The notes: generated by a model from the sequence alone, not told the origin. DNA of 39,090 nucleotides from Erysipelotrichaceae bacterium (GCA_031271635.1 JAISVG010000044.1:1-39090), one strand, 5' to 3'; shown: positions 23,738 to 31,673, counted from the first letter of the stretch. Program-made: numbers and translations.

Positions 23738-26100
23738 TGAAAACAGTTTTAAAATTAAGTGTCCATCAGCTGGTCGATTTTTTGCTCCGTAAAGGCAGCA
23801 TTGATGATCGCATTTTTAATCAAAACACTATGAATGAAGGAAGTCGCCTTCATCTCATCTATCAAAGTCAAGCCACCCAGGATGTTTTAATTGAAAGATA
23901 TCTACAAGAAAACTTTGATCTTCTTGACTATCAAATTACTCTTAGCGGAAAAGCCGACCTCATCCGCGATGTTAGCAAGAAGATTCCAATGATCGAAGAA
24001 GTTAAAACTTCGCGCGGCGATACCAGTGAATACGCTAAAGAGAATCTTGACTGGCATTTAGGGCAGGCAAAATGCTATGCCTATATGTACGCAAAAGAGC
24101 ATCAACTCTTGGAGATTAAAGTAAAATTAGTCTATATTTCACAGGATACGAAAGCGGAAGTCTATACACATATTGAACTTTTTGACTTTGAAACTTTAAG
24201 ACAAGACATTTATCAATTTTTAACGGACTACCTTAATTATTTTTTAGAGATTGAAGCCCAAAAGGCGCTTCGTGATCAAAGTTTAATGAAGTTAAAGTTT
24301 CCCTTTCCTTATTACCGTGAAGGACAGGCAGAATTAATGCGAGTCGTGGATGACGCCTTAATTAATAAGGAAGATCTTTTTATTGAAGGCGCGACAGGAA
24401 GCGGAAAAACTATTTCAACACTTTATCCCGCTATTAAGAATCTTTATGGTACGGTCGAGCGGAAGATCTTTTTCTTAACCGCCAAGAATTCCGGAATCGA
24501 AGCCGCTGAAAAGGCGCTGCTGATTCTTGGCGCTGCTGGCTTTAAGGGGAAAACAGTTTCCATTCGTTCTAAGGAAAAGACCTGCCCTTTTAAAGATCGA
24601 CTCTGTAATCCTGATGACTGCGAACTAGCGCTTAACTATTATGAAAAAATTAATCAAGTCGTTTTGAAAACTTTTGCTAAATATGATCTTATTACTCCTG
24701 ATAAGATCATGGAGATTGCAGTTGAAACAGCAGTCTGTCCCTTTGAACTGCAACTTGATCTTTCTACTTATGCCGATGTGATTCTTTGTGACTATAACTA
24801 CTTTTTTGATCCGATTGTCTTTTTTCAGCGGCATTTCCTCGATGATTATAGTGATGATCTTATTTTAGTTGATGAGGCCCATAATCTTAAAAGACGAAGT
24901 GAGGACATGTTTTCAATTGAGTTTCCGCTTTCGTTAATTCATCATGTTGTTCAAGATTTTCCGCTGATTGAGGATCCAGTCCTTGTTAGGTCGATAAAGA
25001 GTCTTCTGACTCACTTTAAAAAACTAACTGCTTTATACTGTGATGAATATACTGTGCTTGAGACCTTTGATCCAAAACTCATGACTCGAATCGAAACTTT
25101 CAATAAAAATTTTATCGAATATGGAAAGGAGAAGCATCAAAAACGGATTAAGTCTTTGGTTGACTTATTCTTTGTCACGAATCGTTTTATTAAGATTAAT
25201 GAACTCGCCACAACGACCTCCTTTATTCGTTATGCGAGAGTCACGATCAGCGAGGCTACTTTTTGTATTAACTGTCTTAGTAGTAAAGATCATCTTAAAA
25301 AACTCATTGAAGGTGCTGGTGCGACAATCTTCTTTTCCGCAACTCTTTCTCCAATTGAATACTATAAGGAAGTCCTTGGTGGTAAGAGTAGTGATTCTTA
25401 CTATGCGGTAACGTCGCCCTTTTCAAAAGATCGTTTTAAAGTATTCTTTGCGACTGGTCTTGATTTAAGATATCATTACCGTGACCAGTATCTCGAGGCG
25501 GTTGCAGATTATATTAAAATTGCGATTTCAAAGCGAACCGGCAACTACATTGCTTATTTTCCTAGTTTTGAATATTTAAACAAAGTGCTCCCATATTTAA
25601 TAGCGTTAAAGATAAAACTGGTAGTTCAAAGTCAAAAAATGACCCTCAGTGAGCAAAGCGCCTTTCTTGCTCATTTTGAACCTCATCCGGAGATCACTAC
25701 TTTAGGACTTTGTATTACGGGCGGCATCTTTTCTGAAAGTATTGACCTCATTGAAGAACGACTCGCTGGAGTAATTATTGTGGGACTAAGTCTTCCTAAT
25801 GTTAAAGATTTTCAGGTTCAAGCTCAGATCAAACATTTTAAAGATCAAGGTTTAAATGAATATCAATTTGCCCTCTGGTATCCGACGGTAGCGAAGTTAC
25901 TTCAAACTATTGGTCGGGTGATTCGTAGTGAGAAAGACTCCGGTTTTGCGCTTTTAATTGACCAAAGGTTCCGTGATCGCTCTCACTATCAATACATTAC
26001 CAAGCGCTTTTCTAACTATGCTTTTGTCAGTAACGAGGAAGATTTTTCGCAGTCATTGTCCGGTTTTCTTGAAACATTAGAACTCGCTAGTGATGAGTAA
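23737..26100 (+). CDS. DinG/XPD-type helicase with N-terminal RecB-like nuclease domain
   Basis: 787 aa. Residues 1 to about 150 match the PD-(D/E)xK/RecB nuclease pattern: G-S-R-L-H (H39), G-K-A-D-L-I (D74), E-E-V-K-T-S (E88, K90) and G-Q-A-K-C-Y-A-Y (Q110). The superfamily 2 helicase part starts near 185 with a Q-like motif, Walker A G-A-T-G-S-G-K-T (218-225), four cysteines C283, C290, C295 and C334 spaced as in the XPD/DinG iron-sulfur domain, and the D-E-A-H box (379-382). Motif VI appears late as Q-T-I-G-R-V-I-R. It should unwind and cut DNA in repair, acting on forked, displaced-strand or R-loop structures. The 1-base overlap with fmt suggests co-expression, with no obvious functional link. 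The exact role is inferred from the domains. Confidence 0.88.
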   Translation: MKTVLKLSVHQLVDFLLRKGSIDDRIFNQNTMNEGSRLHLIYQSQATQDVLIERYLQENFDLLDYQITLSGKADLIRDVSKKIPMIEEVKTSRGDTSEYAKENLDWHLGQAKCYAYMYAKEHQLLEIKVKLVYISQDTKAEVYTHIELFDFETLRQDIYQFLTDYLNYFLEIEAQKALRDQSLMKLKFPFPYYREGQAELMRVVDDALINKEDLFIEGATGSGKTISTLYPAIKNLYGTVERKIFFLTAKNSGIEAAEKALLILGAAGFKGKTVSIRSKEKTCPFKDRLCNPDDCELALNYYEKINQVVLKTFAKYDLITPDKIMEIAVETAVCPFELQLDLSTYADVILCDYNYFFDPIVFFQRHFLDDYSDDLILVDEAHNLKRRSEDMFSIEFPLSLIHHVVQDFPLIEDPVLVRSIKSLLTHFKKLTALYCDEYTVLETFDPKLMTRIETFNKNFIEYGKEKHQKRIKSLVDLFFVTNRFIKINELATTTSFIRYARVTISEATFCINCLSSKDHLKKLIEGAGATIFFSATLSPIEYYKEVLGGKSSDSYYAVTSPFSKDRFKVFFATGLDLRYHYRDQYLEAVADYIKIAISKRTGNYIAYFPSFEYLNKVLPYLIALKIKLVVQSQKMTLSEQSAFLAHFEPHPEITTLGLCITGGIFSESIDLIEERLAGVIIVGLSLPNVKDFQVQAQIKHFKDQGLNEYQFALWYPTVAKLLQTIGRVIRSEKDSGFALLIDQRFRDRSHYQYITKRFSNYAFVSNEEDFSQSLSGFLETLELASDE

Positions 26101-26108
26101 AAATAGGA

Positions 26109-26114
26109 TATAAT
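26109..26114 (+). promoter_or_regulatory. -10 box before lepA (possible leaderless start)
   Basis: TATAAT (26109-26114) is followed by six bases and then GTG (26121). No Shine-Dalgarno site precedes it. No convincing -35 is visible, and read-through from the helicase gene 20 bp upstream is also likely. Confidence 0.4.
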
Positions 26115-26120
26115 AATTTG

Positions 26121-27920
26121 GTGGATAAAAAATTCATTCGTAATTTCTCTATTATTGCCCATATCGATCACGGGAAATCAACAATCGCGGATCGCATTTT
26201 AGAGTTTACACATACCGTTTCATCTCGAGAAATGAAATCACAGCTTCTTGATTCCATGGACCTTGAACGCGAACGCGGTATTACCATTAAGCTTAATGCT
26301 GTAAGAGTTTTATACACTTATCACGATGATGAATATGTCTTTAACTTAATTGATACTCCAGGACACGTGGATTTTTCTTATGAAGTCTCCCGCTCGCTTG
26401 CGGCCTGTGAAGGTGCGCTTTTAATTGTCGATGCGACCCAAGGAGTGGAAGCTCAGACCCTTTCGAATGTCTATCTTGCTATCGATAATAATCTCACCAT
26501 TATTCCAGTGATTAATAAGATTGATCTTCCTTCCGCGGATGTCAATATGGTAAAACAACAGATTAAGGATAAAATCGGACTTAATCCCGATGACTGTGTC
26601 CTCGTCTCGGCAAAGATGGGAACTAATATTGCCGCTATTTTGGAGCAGATTGTGATGAAAATCCCCGCTCCTAAAGGTCAAGATCAAGGGCCACTAAAGG
26701 CTTTAATCTTTGATTCTTATTATGATTCATATCGTGGCGTGATTCCGCTAGTCAGGATTTTTGATGGTGAAATTCGTGTTGGAGACGAGATTCTCCTTTA
26801 TTCAAATCAGAAAAAATATTTAGTAACGGAATTAGGTGTTAGAACTCCAAAAGAAGTTAAGGTCGATGTTTTAAGAAGTGGTGAAGTTGGTTTTATCAGT
26901 GCTCAGATTAAAGATATTAAGGATATTCGTGTTGGAGATACGATTACTCTTGCCGCAATGCCGACTACGGACCCTTTTCCTGGTTATAAAATTATGCAGC
27001 CAATGGTCTATTCTGGTGTTTATCCCGTTGATAATAAAAAGTATAACGATTTAAGAGACGCTCTTGCGAAATTAGCCCTTAATGATGCCAGTCTTCGCTT
27101 TGAACCAGAAACTTCTTCAGCCTTAGGATTTGGCTTTAGAATGGGCTTTTTAGGCCTCCTCCATATGGATGTGATCCAGGAGCGGCTCGAACGCGAATAC
27201 GATATTAACCTCATTTTAACTTCACCCTCGGTTATTTATGAAATTGAACTCACAACCGGTGTCTTGATTAAACTTGATAATCCATCTAAACTTCCCGATT
27301 TAACCAAAATTAAGGAGATTCGTGAACCTTTTGTGAGAGCAGAGATTGTCTTACCAAAAGAATATGTTGGGGTGATTATGGAGTTATGCCAGAAAAGACG
27401 GGGCGTATATCTTGATTTAGTATATCTTGATGATTATCGCAGTGAACTTATTTATGAATTACCACTAAGTGAAATTATTTACAATTTTTTTGATCAGTTA
27501 AAAAGTCTCTCTAAAGGTTATGCTACCTTAGATTATGAGCCGCTTTCATATCGAGCTTCCAATCTTGCAAAGATGGATATTCTTCTTAATGGTGAAGTAG
27601 TTGACGCCTTATCAACCATCGTTTATAAGCCGACGGCCTTTAATCGCGCGAATGCCATGTGTTTAAAACTTAAAAACATCATTCCTAGGCAACAATTTGA
27701 AATTCCGATTCAAGCCGCGATTAATCATAAGATTATTGCCCGCGCGGATGTAAAAGCGGTTAGAAAAGATGTCTTAGCAAAATGTTATGGTGGTGATATC
27801 ACTAGAAAAAAGAAACTTCTTGAAAAGCAAAAAGAAGGAAAAAAGCGGATGAAGGCAATTGGTAGCGTGGAAGTACCACAAGAAGCATTTATGTCAATTC
27901 TTTCTTTAGATGATGATTAA
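26121..27920 (+). CDS. lepA: Elongation factor 4 (back-translocase)
   Basis: 599 aa from GTG 26121; a TTG at 26118 is an alternative. It is a translational GTPase that acts on stalled ribosomes. The GTPase motifs are G1 A-H-I-D-H-G-K-S-T, G2 R-E-R-G-I-T-I, G3 D-T-P-G-H-V-D-F and G4 N-K-I-D-L. The protein has domains II, III and V and the LepA-specific C-terminal domain, ending K-A-I-G-S-V-E-V-P-Q-E-A-F. I prefer the GTG because it is 6 nt from a -10 box. In Bacillus lepA is followed by hemW; here two genes lie between. Confidence 0.96.
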   Translation: MDKKFIRNFSIIAHIDHGKSTIADRILEFTHTVSSREMKSQLLDSMDLERERGITIKLNAVRVLYTYHDDEYVFNLIDTPGHVDFSYEVSRSLAACEGALLIVDATQGVEAQTLSNVYLAIDNNLTIIPVINKIDLPSADVNMVKQQIKDKIGLNPDDCVLVSAKMGTNIAAILEQIVMKIPAPKGQDQGPLKALIFDSYYDSYRGVIPLVRIFDGEIRVGDEILLYSNQKKYLVTELGVRTPKEVKVDVLRSGEVGFISAQIKDIKDIRVGDTITLAAMPTTDPFPGYKIMQPMVYSGVYPVDNKKYNDLRDALAKLALNDASLRFEPETSSALGFGFRMGFLGLLHMDVIQERLEREYDINLILTSPSVIYEIELTTGVLIKLDNPSKLPDLTKIKEIREPFVRAEIVLPKEYVGVIMELCQKRRGVYLDLVYLDDYRSELIYELPLSEIIYNFFDQLKSLSKGYATLDYEPLSYRASNLAKMDILLNGEVVDALSTIVYKPTAFNRANAMCLKLKNIIPRQQFEIPIQAAINHKIIARADVKAVRKDVLAKCYGGDITRKKKLLEKQKEGKKRMKAIGSVEVPQEAFMSILSLDDD

Positions 27921-27952
27921 AGCAGTAAAATCTACTATTTTTATACTAATTA

Positions 27953-27961
27953 TGCTAAAAT
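27953..27961 (+). promoter_or_regulatory. Extended -10 box of the Fic-like gene (leaderless)
   Basis: TGC-TAAAAT (27953-27961) is followed by six bases and the ATG at 27968. No ribosome site is present. The spacing and the TGC extension match the ATP-grasp and fic sites. Confidence 0.55.
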
Positions 27962-27967
27962 GACGAT

Positions 27968-29299
27968 ATGGCCAATCTTGATATTGCAGTGCGTTTTACC
28001 GATGATCTTTATGCTACTAAGGCTGAAGTAAAGCAGGAATTAAGATTGATTTCAGTTGATTCACTATGGCCAAATATCCTTGCATATCGCGCCTTTTTTA
28101 ACCGGGAACTTGAAATTTTTAATCATCGTGGAGCGAGTTTTTCGCTTAATCTAAACCCCGGTTTTTTAGGTCGACTTAGCGAACTGGATTTAAAGATTTT
28201 GAAACTAACATTATTAGGAGAGTCTCATCAAACCACGCTTTATGAACTGGTTTTAAAGGAAGTGGCCCGTTATCACCAGCAAGTAATTAGTAGTGACTTT
28301 GCCGTTAAAGTAAAAACTAATCAGGTCACGGCGATAAATCGTGAGCAAATCCCCATTATAAATTATGGCTTTGCCTTAAATGATTTATTAAGTGAAGTAA
28401 AACCACTTAGTGAAGAAACTATTAAACTTGTTGCAGCAAAGTTTCTTCTTGATGATCCTAAGACACTTCAGTACCGCCTCCACGAACTCGAAACTCAAAC
28501 TCTTAATAATCTTGAAGCAGCAACGGTACCAGCGCATTTAATTCGTGATGTTATCACTAAAACGCTTGATTTTGTTAGTCAAGAAAAACTCCCATTTTCG
28601 TTAAGAATCATGGTACTTCAGTTTATCATCTTATATACCAAACCCTTTACCTATAATAGCGAGGAGTTATCACTATTACTAATGAAGCTTGGAGCAGCCT
28701 CGCTCCTTGGAACTCCTCTTGGGGCCTTGCTTCCCTTTGAAGGGCTTCTTTTTGAACTAGAGGATTTAAAGCCGGCTTTTGAAGCGACCATGATAAATAG
28801 CGATTTAACCTATTATCTTGATGCTGTGACCAAGATACTACTAAGTGCCTGTGATCAAGCTACTAACGCCTTAGCGGCGTTTCCCACCTTAGTTTCTGAA
28901 AACCCCGCCCCTTTAATGGAGAATCAGCCAGAAGAAAGCGTTCCTACAGTAAAAGAGACAGCAGTTCCTAAAGAAGGTCAAACTGTAAGTTATTTAGTGG
29001 ATGTGGCCCTCCCGCGGATTCCCATTGGTTATAGTAAGATGGAAGCGGAAAACTTAGTTTTACATCTTCTTGAAATCGAGCCGAAAATGAAAAAGATGGA
29101 AGCAAAATTTTATGCTCATCACTGCACAAAAGGGAAATATTACACTATTTCACAATTTAAGCATTATAATAATTGTGTTTACGAAACCGCGAGGACTTCA
29201 ATGGATCACTTAGTTGAGATGGGGTATTATTCAAAACAACAGATTAAGAATAAGTTCGTTTACACCCCGATTAACAAACGGAAGGAAGGAGTAGTATGA
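27968..29299 (+). CDS. Probable degenerate Fic-fold protein with C-terminal winged helix
   Basis: 443 aa, not recognised by a clear signature. Residues about 148-295 follow the helix and residue pattern of Fic domains: L-S-E-E-T-I-K-L-V then a Y-R at 169-170, V-P-A-H-L-I-R-D-V-I near 187-196, L-P-F-S-L-R-I-M-V-L-Q-F-I-I-L and P-F at 226-227. Where an active Fic has the H-P-F-x-x-G-N-G-R loop, this protein has K-P-F-T-Y-N-S-E-E-L: both the catalytic His and the GNGR are gone. Residues about 300-345 are a Pro/Glu-rich linker, and about 355-435 look like a winged helix (Y-Y-T-I-S-Q-F, then L-V-E-M-G-Y-Y). It overlaps the next gene by 4 bp. It may be a regulator or scaffold. I rate the Fic relation as plausible and untested. 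Confidence 0.5.
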   Translation: MANLDIAVRFTDDLYATKAEVKQELRLISVDSLWPNILAYRAFFNRELEIFNHRGASFSLNLNPGFLGRLSELDLKILKLTLLGESHQTTLYELVLKEVARYHQQVISSDFAVKVKTNQVTAINREQIPIINYGFALNDLLSEVKPLSEETIKLVAAKFLLDDPKTLQYRLHELETQTLNNLEAATVPAHLIRDVITKTLDFVSQEKLPFSLRIMVLQFIILYTKPFTYNSEELSLLLMKLGAASLLGTPLGALLPFEGLLFELEDLKPAFEATMINSDLTYYLDAVTKILLSACDQATNALAAFPTLVSENPAPLMENQPEESVPTVKETAVPKEGQTVSYLVDVALPRIPIGYSKMEAENLVLHLLEIEPKMKKMEAKFYAHHCTKGKYYTISQFKHYNNCVYETARTSMDHLVEMGYYSKQQIKNKFVYTPINKRKEGVV

Positions 29300-29553
29300 T
29301 TGTTAAACTTGCAGCGAGCGACGCCTCAATTTGGATTGTAATTTTTTTAATTGCTTTCTTTGGAGGGATTGCCCTTCTGACCTTTATTTTGTATCGTGTC
29401 TTACGTTTAAATAAAAAAGACCGGCTTCATAAAAAATCTGAAGACGAAATTGCAAGAGAAGAATTAAATCGCGTTCTTGAACCAATTAAGGACAAAGAGA
29501 TCCAAAAACAGATGAATGAATATCAAAAAGAGAATCAGTCTAAGTCCGAATAA
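29296..29553 (+). CDS. Small single-pass membrane protein, unknown
   Basis: 85 aa with one transmembrane segment (about residues 12-36) and a charged cytoplasmic tail rich in Lys and Glu that should form a coiled coil. The ATG overlaps the stop of the Fic-like gene as ATGA, and AAGGAAGGAG lies 5 nt upstream, so the start is secure. It overlaps hemW by 38 bp. I recognise no family; its tight coupling to the Fic-like gene suggests a shared role at the membrane. Confidence 0.7.
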   Translation: MIVKLAASDASIWIVIFLIAFFGGIALLTFILYRVLRLNKKDRLHKKSEDEIAREELNRVLEPIKDKEIQKQMNEYQKENQSKSE

Positions 29554-30649
29554 CGCCCTTTATCTTCATTTACCTTTTTGCCGTTTAATGTGTTCTTATT
29601 GTGCTTATCCTAAAGTTTTGTTGCATGATAAATTCGTGCGTCCTTATTTAGAAGCTTTAAAACAAGAACTAGTTAGCTTAAACATTAAACCCTCGACCAT
29701 TAAAAGTATTTATCTTGGCGGCGGGACTCCCAATGCTTTAAGTGATGATGATCTTAAAACTCTTCTTATGATGCTTAAACCTTACTATCATTATGGGGTC
29801 GAATATACCATTGAAATGAATCCGGAACTAGTGACTACTTCCCAATTAGAGTTGCTACAACGTTTTCACATTAATCGTCTTTCAATAGGAGTTCAGACCT
29901 TTAATGAGAAGTATCTTCAAGAGATTAAGCGTCACCATAATTATCGCCTAGTTAAAACGGTCATCAAAACAGCGCGAGATCATCACTTTAACAACATCTC
30001 TCTTGACCTCATGTATGGCTTTAAGAACCAAAGCGAAGCCGAATTATTAGAAGATTTAGCAAAACTAATCAGTCTCAAGGTCGAACATGTTTCTTTATAT
30101 CCCTTAATGATTGAACCTGGTACCGTATTTGGAATTAATAAATACCCCGAGATGGATGAAACCACCTTCTATCGTTATTATCACTTGGTTCGTAAAACCT
30201 TAAAACAAGCTGGTTTTCATCATTATGAAGTGGTGAATTTTGCTAAAGACTCGCGCTTCTATTCAAGACATAATCTTACTTATTGGACCCTTCAACCCTA
30301 TTATGGAGTGGGTTTAGGCGCCGCTAGTTATGTAAAAGAGAAAAGAAGTAATAATACCCATAACTTAACGAAGTATCTAAAAGGTGATTTTAAGGAGTAC
30401 GAAACCTTAGAAACCAAGAAAGAGGCAATGGAGAATTATGTGATTTTTGGCCTACGATTACGAAAAGGGATTAGTATTAAAGCCTTTGAAGCGTTTTTTT
30501 CAGTTTCTTTTAATGACATTTGCGGGACAATAGCCGAAAAACTTATCGAACAAAAGCTCCTTTATCGGAGAGGGCAATATTTAAGAGTGCCAGTAAAACA
30601 GTTACTACTACTTGATTATATCGGGCGAGAATTTATTCTTGATGATTAA
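29516..30649 (+). CDS. hemW: HemW-type radical SAM protein (haem chaperone)
   Basis: 377 aa. The N-terminal radical SAM motif reads H-L-P-F-C-R-L-M-C-S-Y-C (C-x3-C-x2-C at about 22-29), binding a 4Fe-4S cluster. G-G-G-T-P-N, E-M-N-P-E and R-L-S-I-G-V-Q-T-F-N-E follow, and a C-terminal HemW domain (about 300-377) is present. The motif lacks the extra cysteine that marks true coproporphyrinogen dehydrogenase HemN, so a HemW haem-chaperone role is the better fit. The ATG at 29516 overlaps the previous gene by 38 bp with only a weak ribosome site. The lepA...hemW order is conserved in Bacillota. Confidence 0.9.
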   Translation: MNIKKRISLSPNNALYLHLPFCRLMCSYCAYPKVLLHDKFVRPYLEALKQELVSLNIKPSTIKSIYLGGGTPNALSDDDLKTLLMMLKPYYHYGVEYTIEMNPELVTTSQLELLQRFHINRLSIGVQTFNEKYLQEIKRHHNYRLVKTVIKTARDHHFNNISLDLMYGFKNQSEAELLEDLAKLISLKVEHVSLYPLMIEPGTVFGINKYPEMDETTFYRYYHLVRKTLKQAGFHHYEVVNFAKDSRFYSRHNLTYWTLQPYYGVGLGAASYVKEKRSNNTHNLTKYLKGDFKEYETLETKKEAMENYVIFGLRLRKGISIKAFEAFFSVSFNDICGTIAEKLIEQKLLYRRGQYLRVPVKQLLLLDYIGREFILDD

Positions 30650-30687
30650 ATCCCAGAAAACAAATTTGCTTTTAAAATTTTGCATGC

Positions 30688-30702
30688 TATAATGTATTTG
30701 TG
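30688..30702 (+). promoter_or_regulatory. Extended -10 box before fic leader ORF (leaderless)
   Basis: TGC (30685-30687) adjoins TATAAT (30688-30693). Six bases later a GTG codon (30700) opens a 15-codon frame. This matches the -10 to start spacing seen at several genes in the window. Confidence 0.6.
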
Positions 30703-30740
30703 AAACAAATCTATTGTTTTTTTCCAAAAATGTTTCACAT
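30696..30740 (+). repeat. Paired palindromic motifs upstream of fic
   Basis: ATTTGTGAAACAAAT (30696-30710) is a palindrome of 6-3-6 bases at the predicted transcript start. The core TGTGAAACA (30699-30708 region) recurs inverted as TGTTTCACA at 30731-30739. The two sites flank about 20 bp and could bind a dimeric or tetrameric regulator, perhaps autoregulation by Fic. Confidence 0.5.
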
Positions 30741-30747
30741 ATATTGA
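30700..30747 (+). CDS. Possible 15-codon leaderless ORF coupled to fic
   Basis: A GTG at 30700 opens a frame of 15 codons (start V-K-Q-I-Y-C-F-F-P-K, then M-F-H-I-Y) ending TGA at 30745-30747. The stop shares a base with the ATG of fic (TGATG). No ribosome site serves fic, so translation of fic may depend on ribosomes ending this frame. It could also be a leader peptide of no function in itself, or chance. The upstream -10 spacing is the reason I report it. Confidence 0.4.
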   Translation: MKQIYCFFPKMFHIY

Positions 30748-31673
30748 TGATGGAAACTAAATTAGTAACGTTGGTAAATGAAAGAGTCAAGTTGCGGCAA
30801 AGACTTGAAAGCCTTTTGTATGGAACGGTGGAGATCAGAATTAAGGATGATAAAAAATATCTTTATGTTCATTACCGTGAAAACGGTCTTGCTTATACTA
30901 AATATGCTGGGGTGTATAACGAAGAACTTTATCGTTTGATTCTAAAAAACAACATTGAGGCGAGAAACCTTAAAAAAGCGCTGAGAGAGATTAATAAAAC
31001 TTTAAAAACCTTTAATTATGTCGCAAAAGAATTGAGCGAAAAAATTAAAGTAAATATCGATTTTGTGAGAAAACATCTAGTAGAAACCGTCTATAAGCAA
31101 GTGGTTTTAGAGGATATTGCCGCAACATATCTTGACACTGAAACAATTATTGATGGCGGTAAAGTAAATGGTCTTGTAGCTACAGACGTTTTGAAAATCC
31201 TTAACTTAAAACACGCTTGGGACTTTGTTCTAAATGAAAATATCATTACTTTAGTGACTAGTTTTGAAATTCTTTGTGATATTAATCGACTTGTTACCGA
31301 AGGTTTCTATTATAATGCTGGAACAATACGCAGCGTTCCAGTATCAATCGGGGGAACTTCGTGGCAACCACCAGTACCAATAAAACAAGTGGTAATCGAG
31401 GAACTAAATCAAATTCTTAGTTCTAAAATATTGTTAGAGGATAAAGCAATTGCGTTACTTTTATATGTTATGAAGCGACAGATTTTTCTTGATGGTAATA
31501 AAAGGACGGCTGTCATTTTTGCGAATCACTTATTAATTTCAAAGGGTTTCGGAATTATTGCTATTTCTGAGTCCTTAGTGCCGCAATATAAAGTGCTTCT
31601 AATTTCCTATTATGAGGGCAAGGATGAAACTATTAAAACCTTTTTGAAACAGCATTGCCTTGTAAGAATTTAA
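30747..31673 (+). CDS. Fic-domain protein with catalytic His replaced by Gln
   Basis: 308 aa from ATG 30747 (ATG 30750 next to it; a TTG frame from 30714 is possible). Fic enzymes transfer AMP or other phosphate groups to hydroxyls of target proteins. The N-terminal about 105 residues hold a basic strand-turn-strand (Y-L-Y-V-H-Y) and a Lys-rich helix. The Fic domain follows: Y-N-A-G-T-I-R-S-V-P-V-S-I-G-G-T near 188-204, Q-P-P-V-P, and the active loop Q-I-F-L-D-G-N-K-R at 245-253. The His of the standard H-x-F-x-D-G-N-K/G-R is Gln. D-G replaces the inhibitory-helix E-G near 136-137. Known Fic enzymes need this His, so this protein may be inactive, use another chemistry, or be a toxin relative. 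It has no partner antitoxin visible. Confidence 0.85.
   Translation: MMETKLVTLVNERVKLRQRLESLLYGTVEIRIKDDKKYLYVHYRENGLAYTKYAGVYNEELYRLILKNNIEARNLKKALREINKTLKTFNYVAKELSEKIKVNIDFVRKHLVETVYKQVVLEDIAATYLDTETIIDGGKVNGLVATDVLKILNLKHAWDFVLNENIITLVTSFEILCDINRLVTEGFYYNAGTIRSVPVSIGGTSWQPPVPIKQVVIEELNQILSSKILLEDKAIALLLYVMKRQIFLDGNKRTAVIFANHLLISKGFGIIAISESLVPQYKVLLISYYEGKDETIKTFLKQHCLVRI

Noticed and set aside
27921..27955. A terminator after lepA (AGTA / TACT with T-rich tail)
   Set aside because: Only four base pairs would form, so it is not a credible hairpin.
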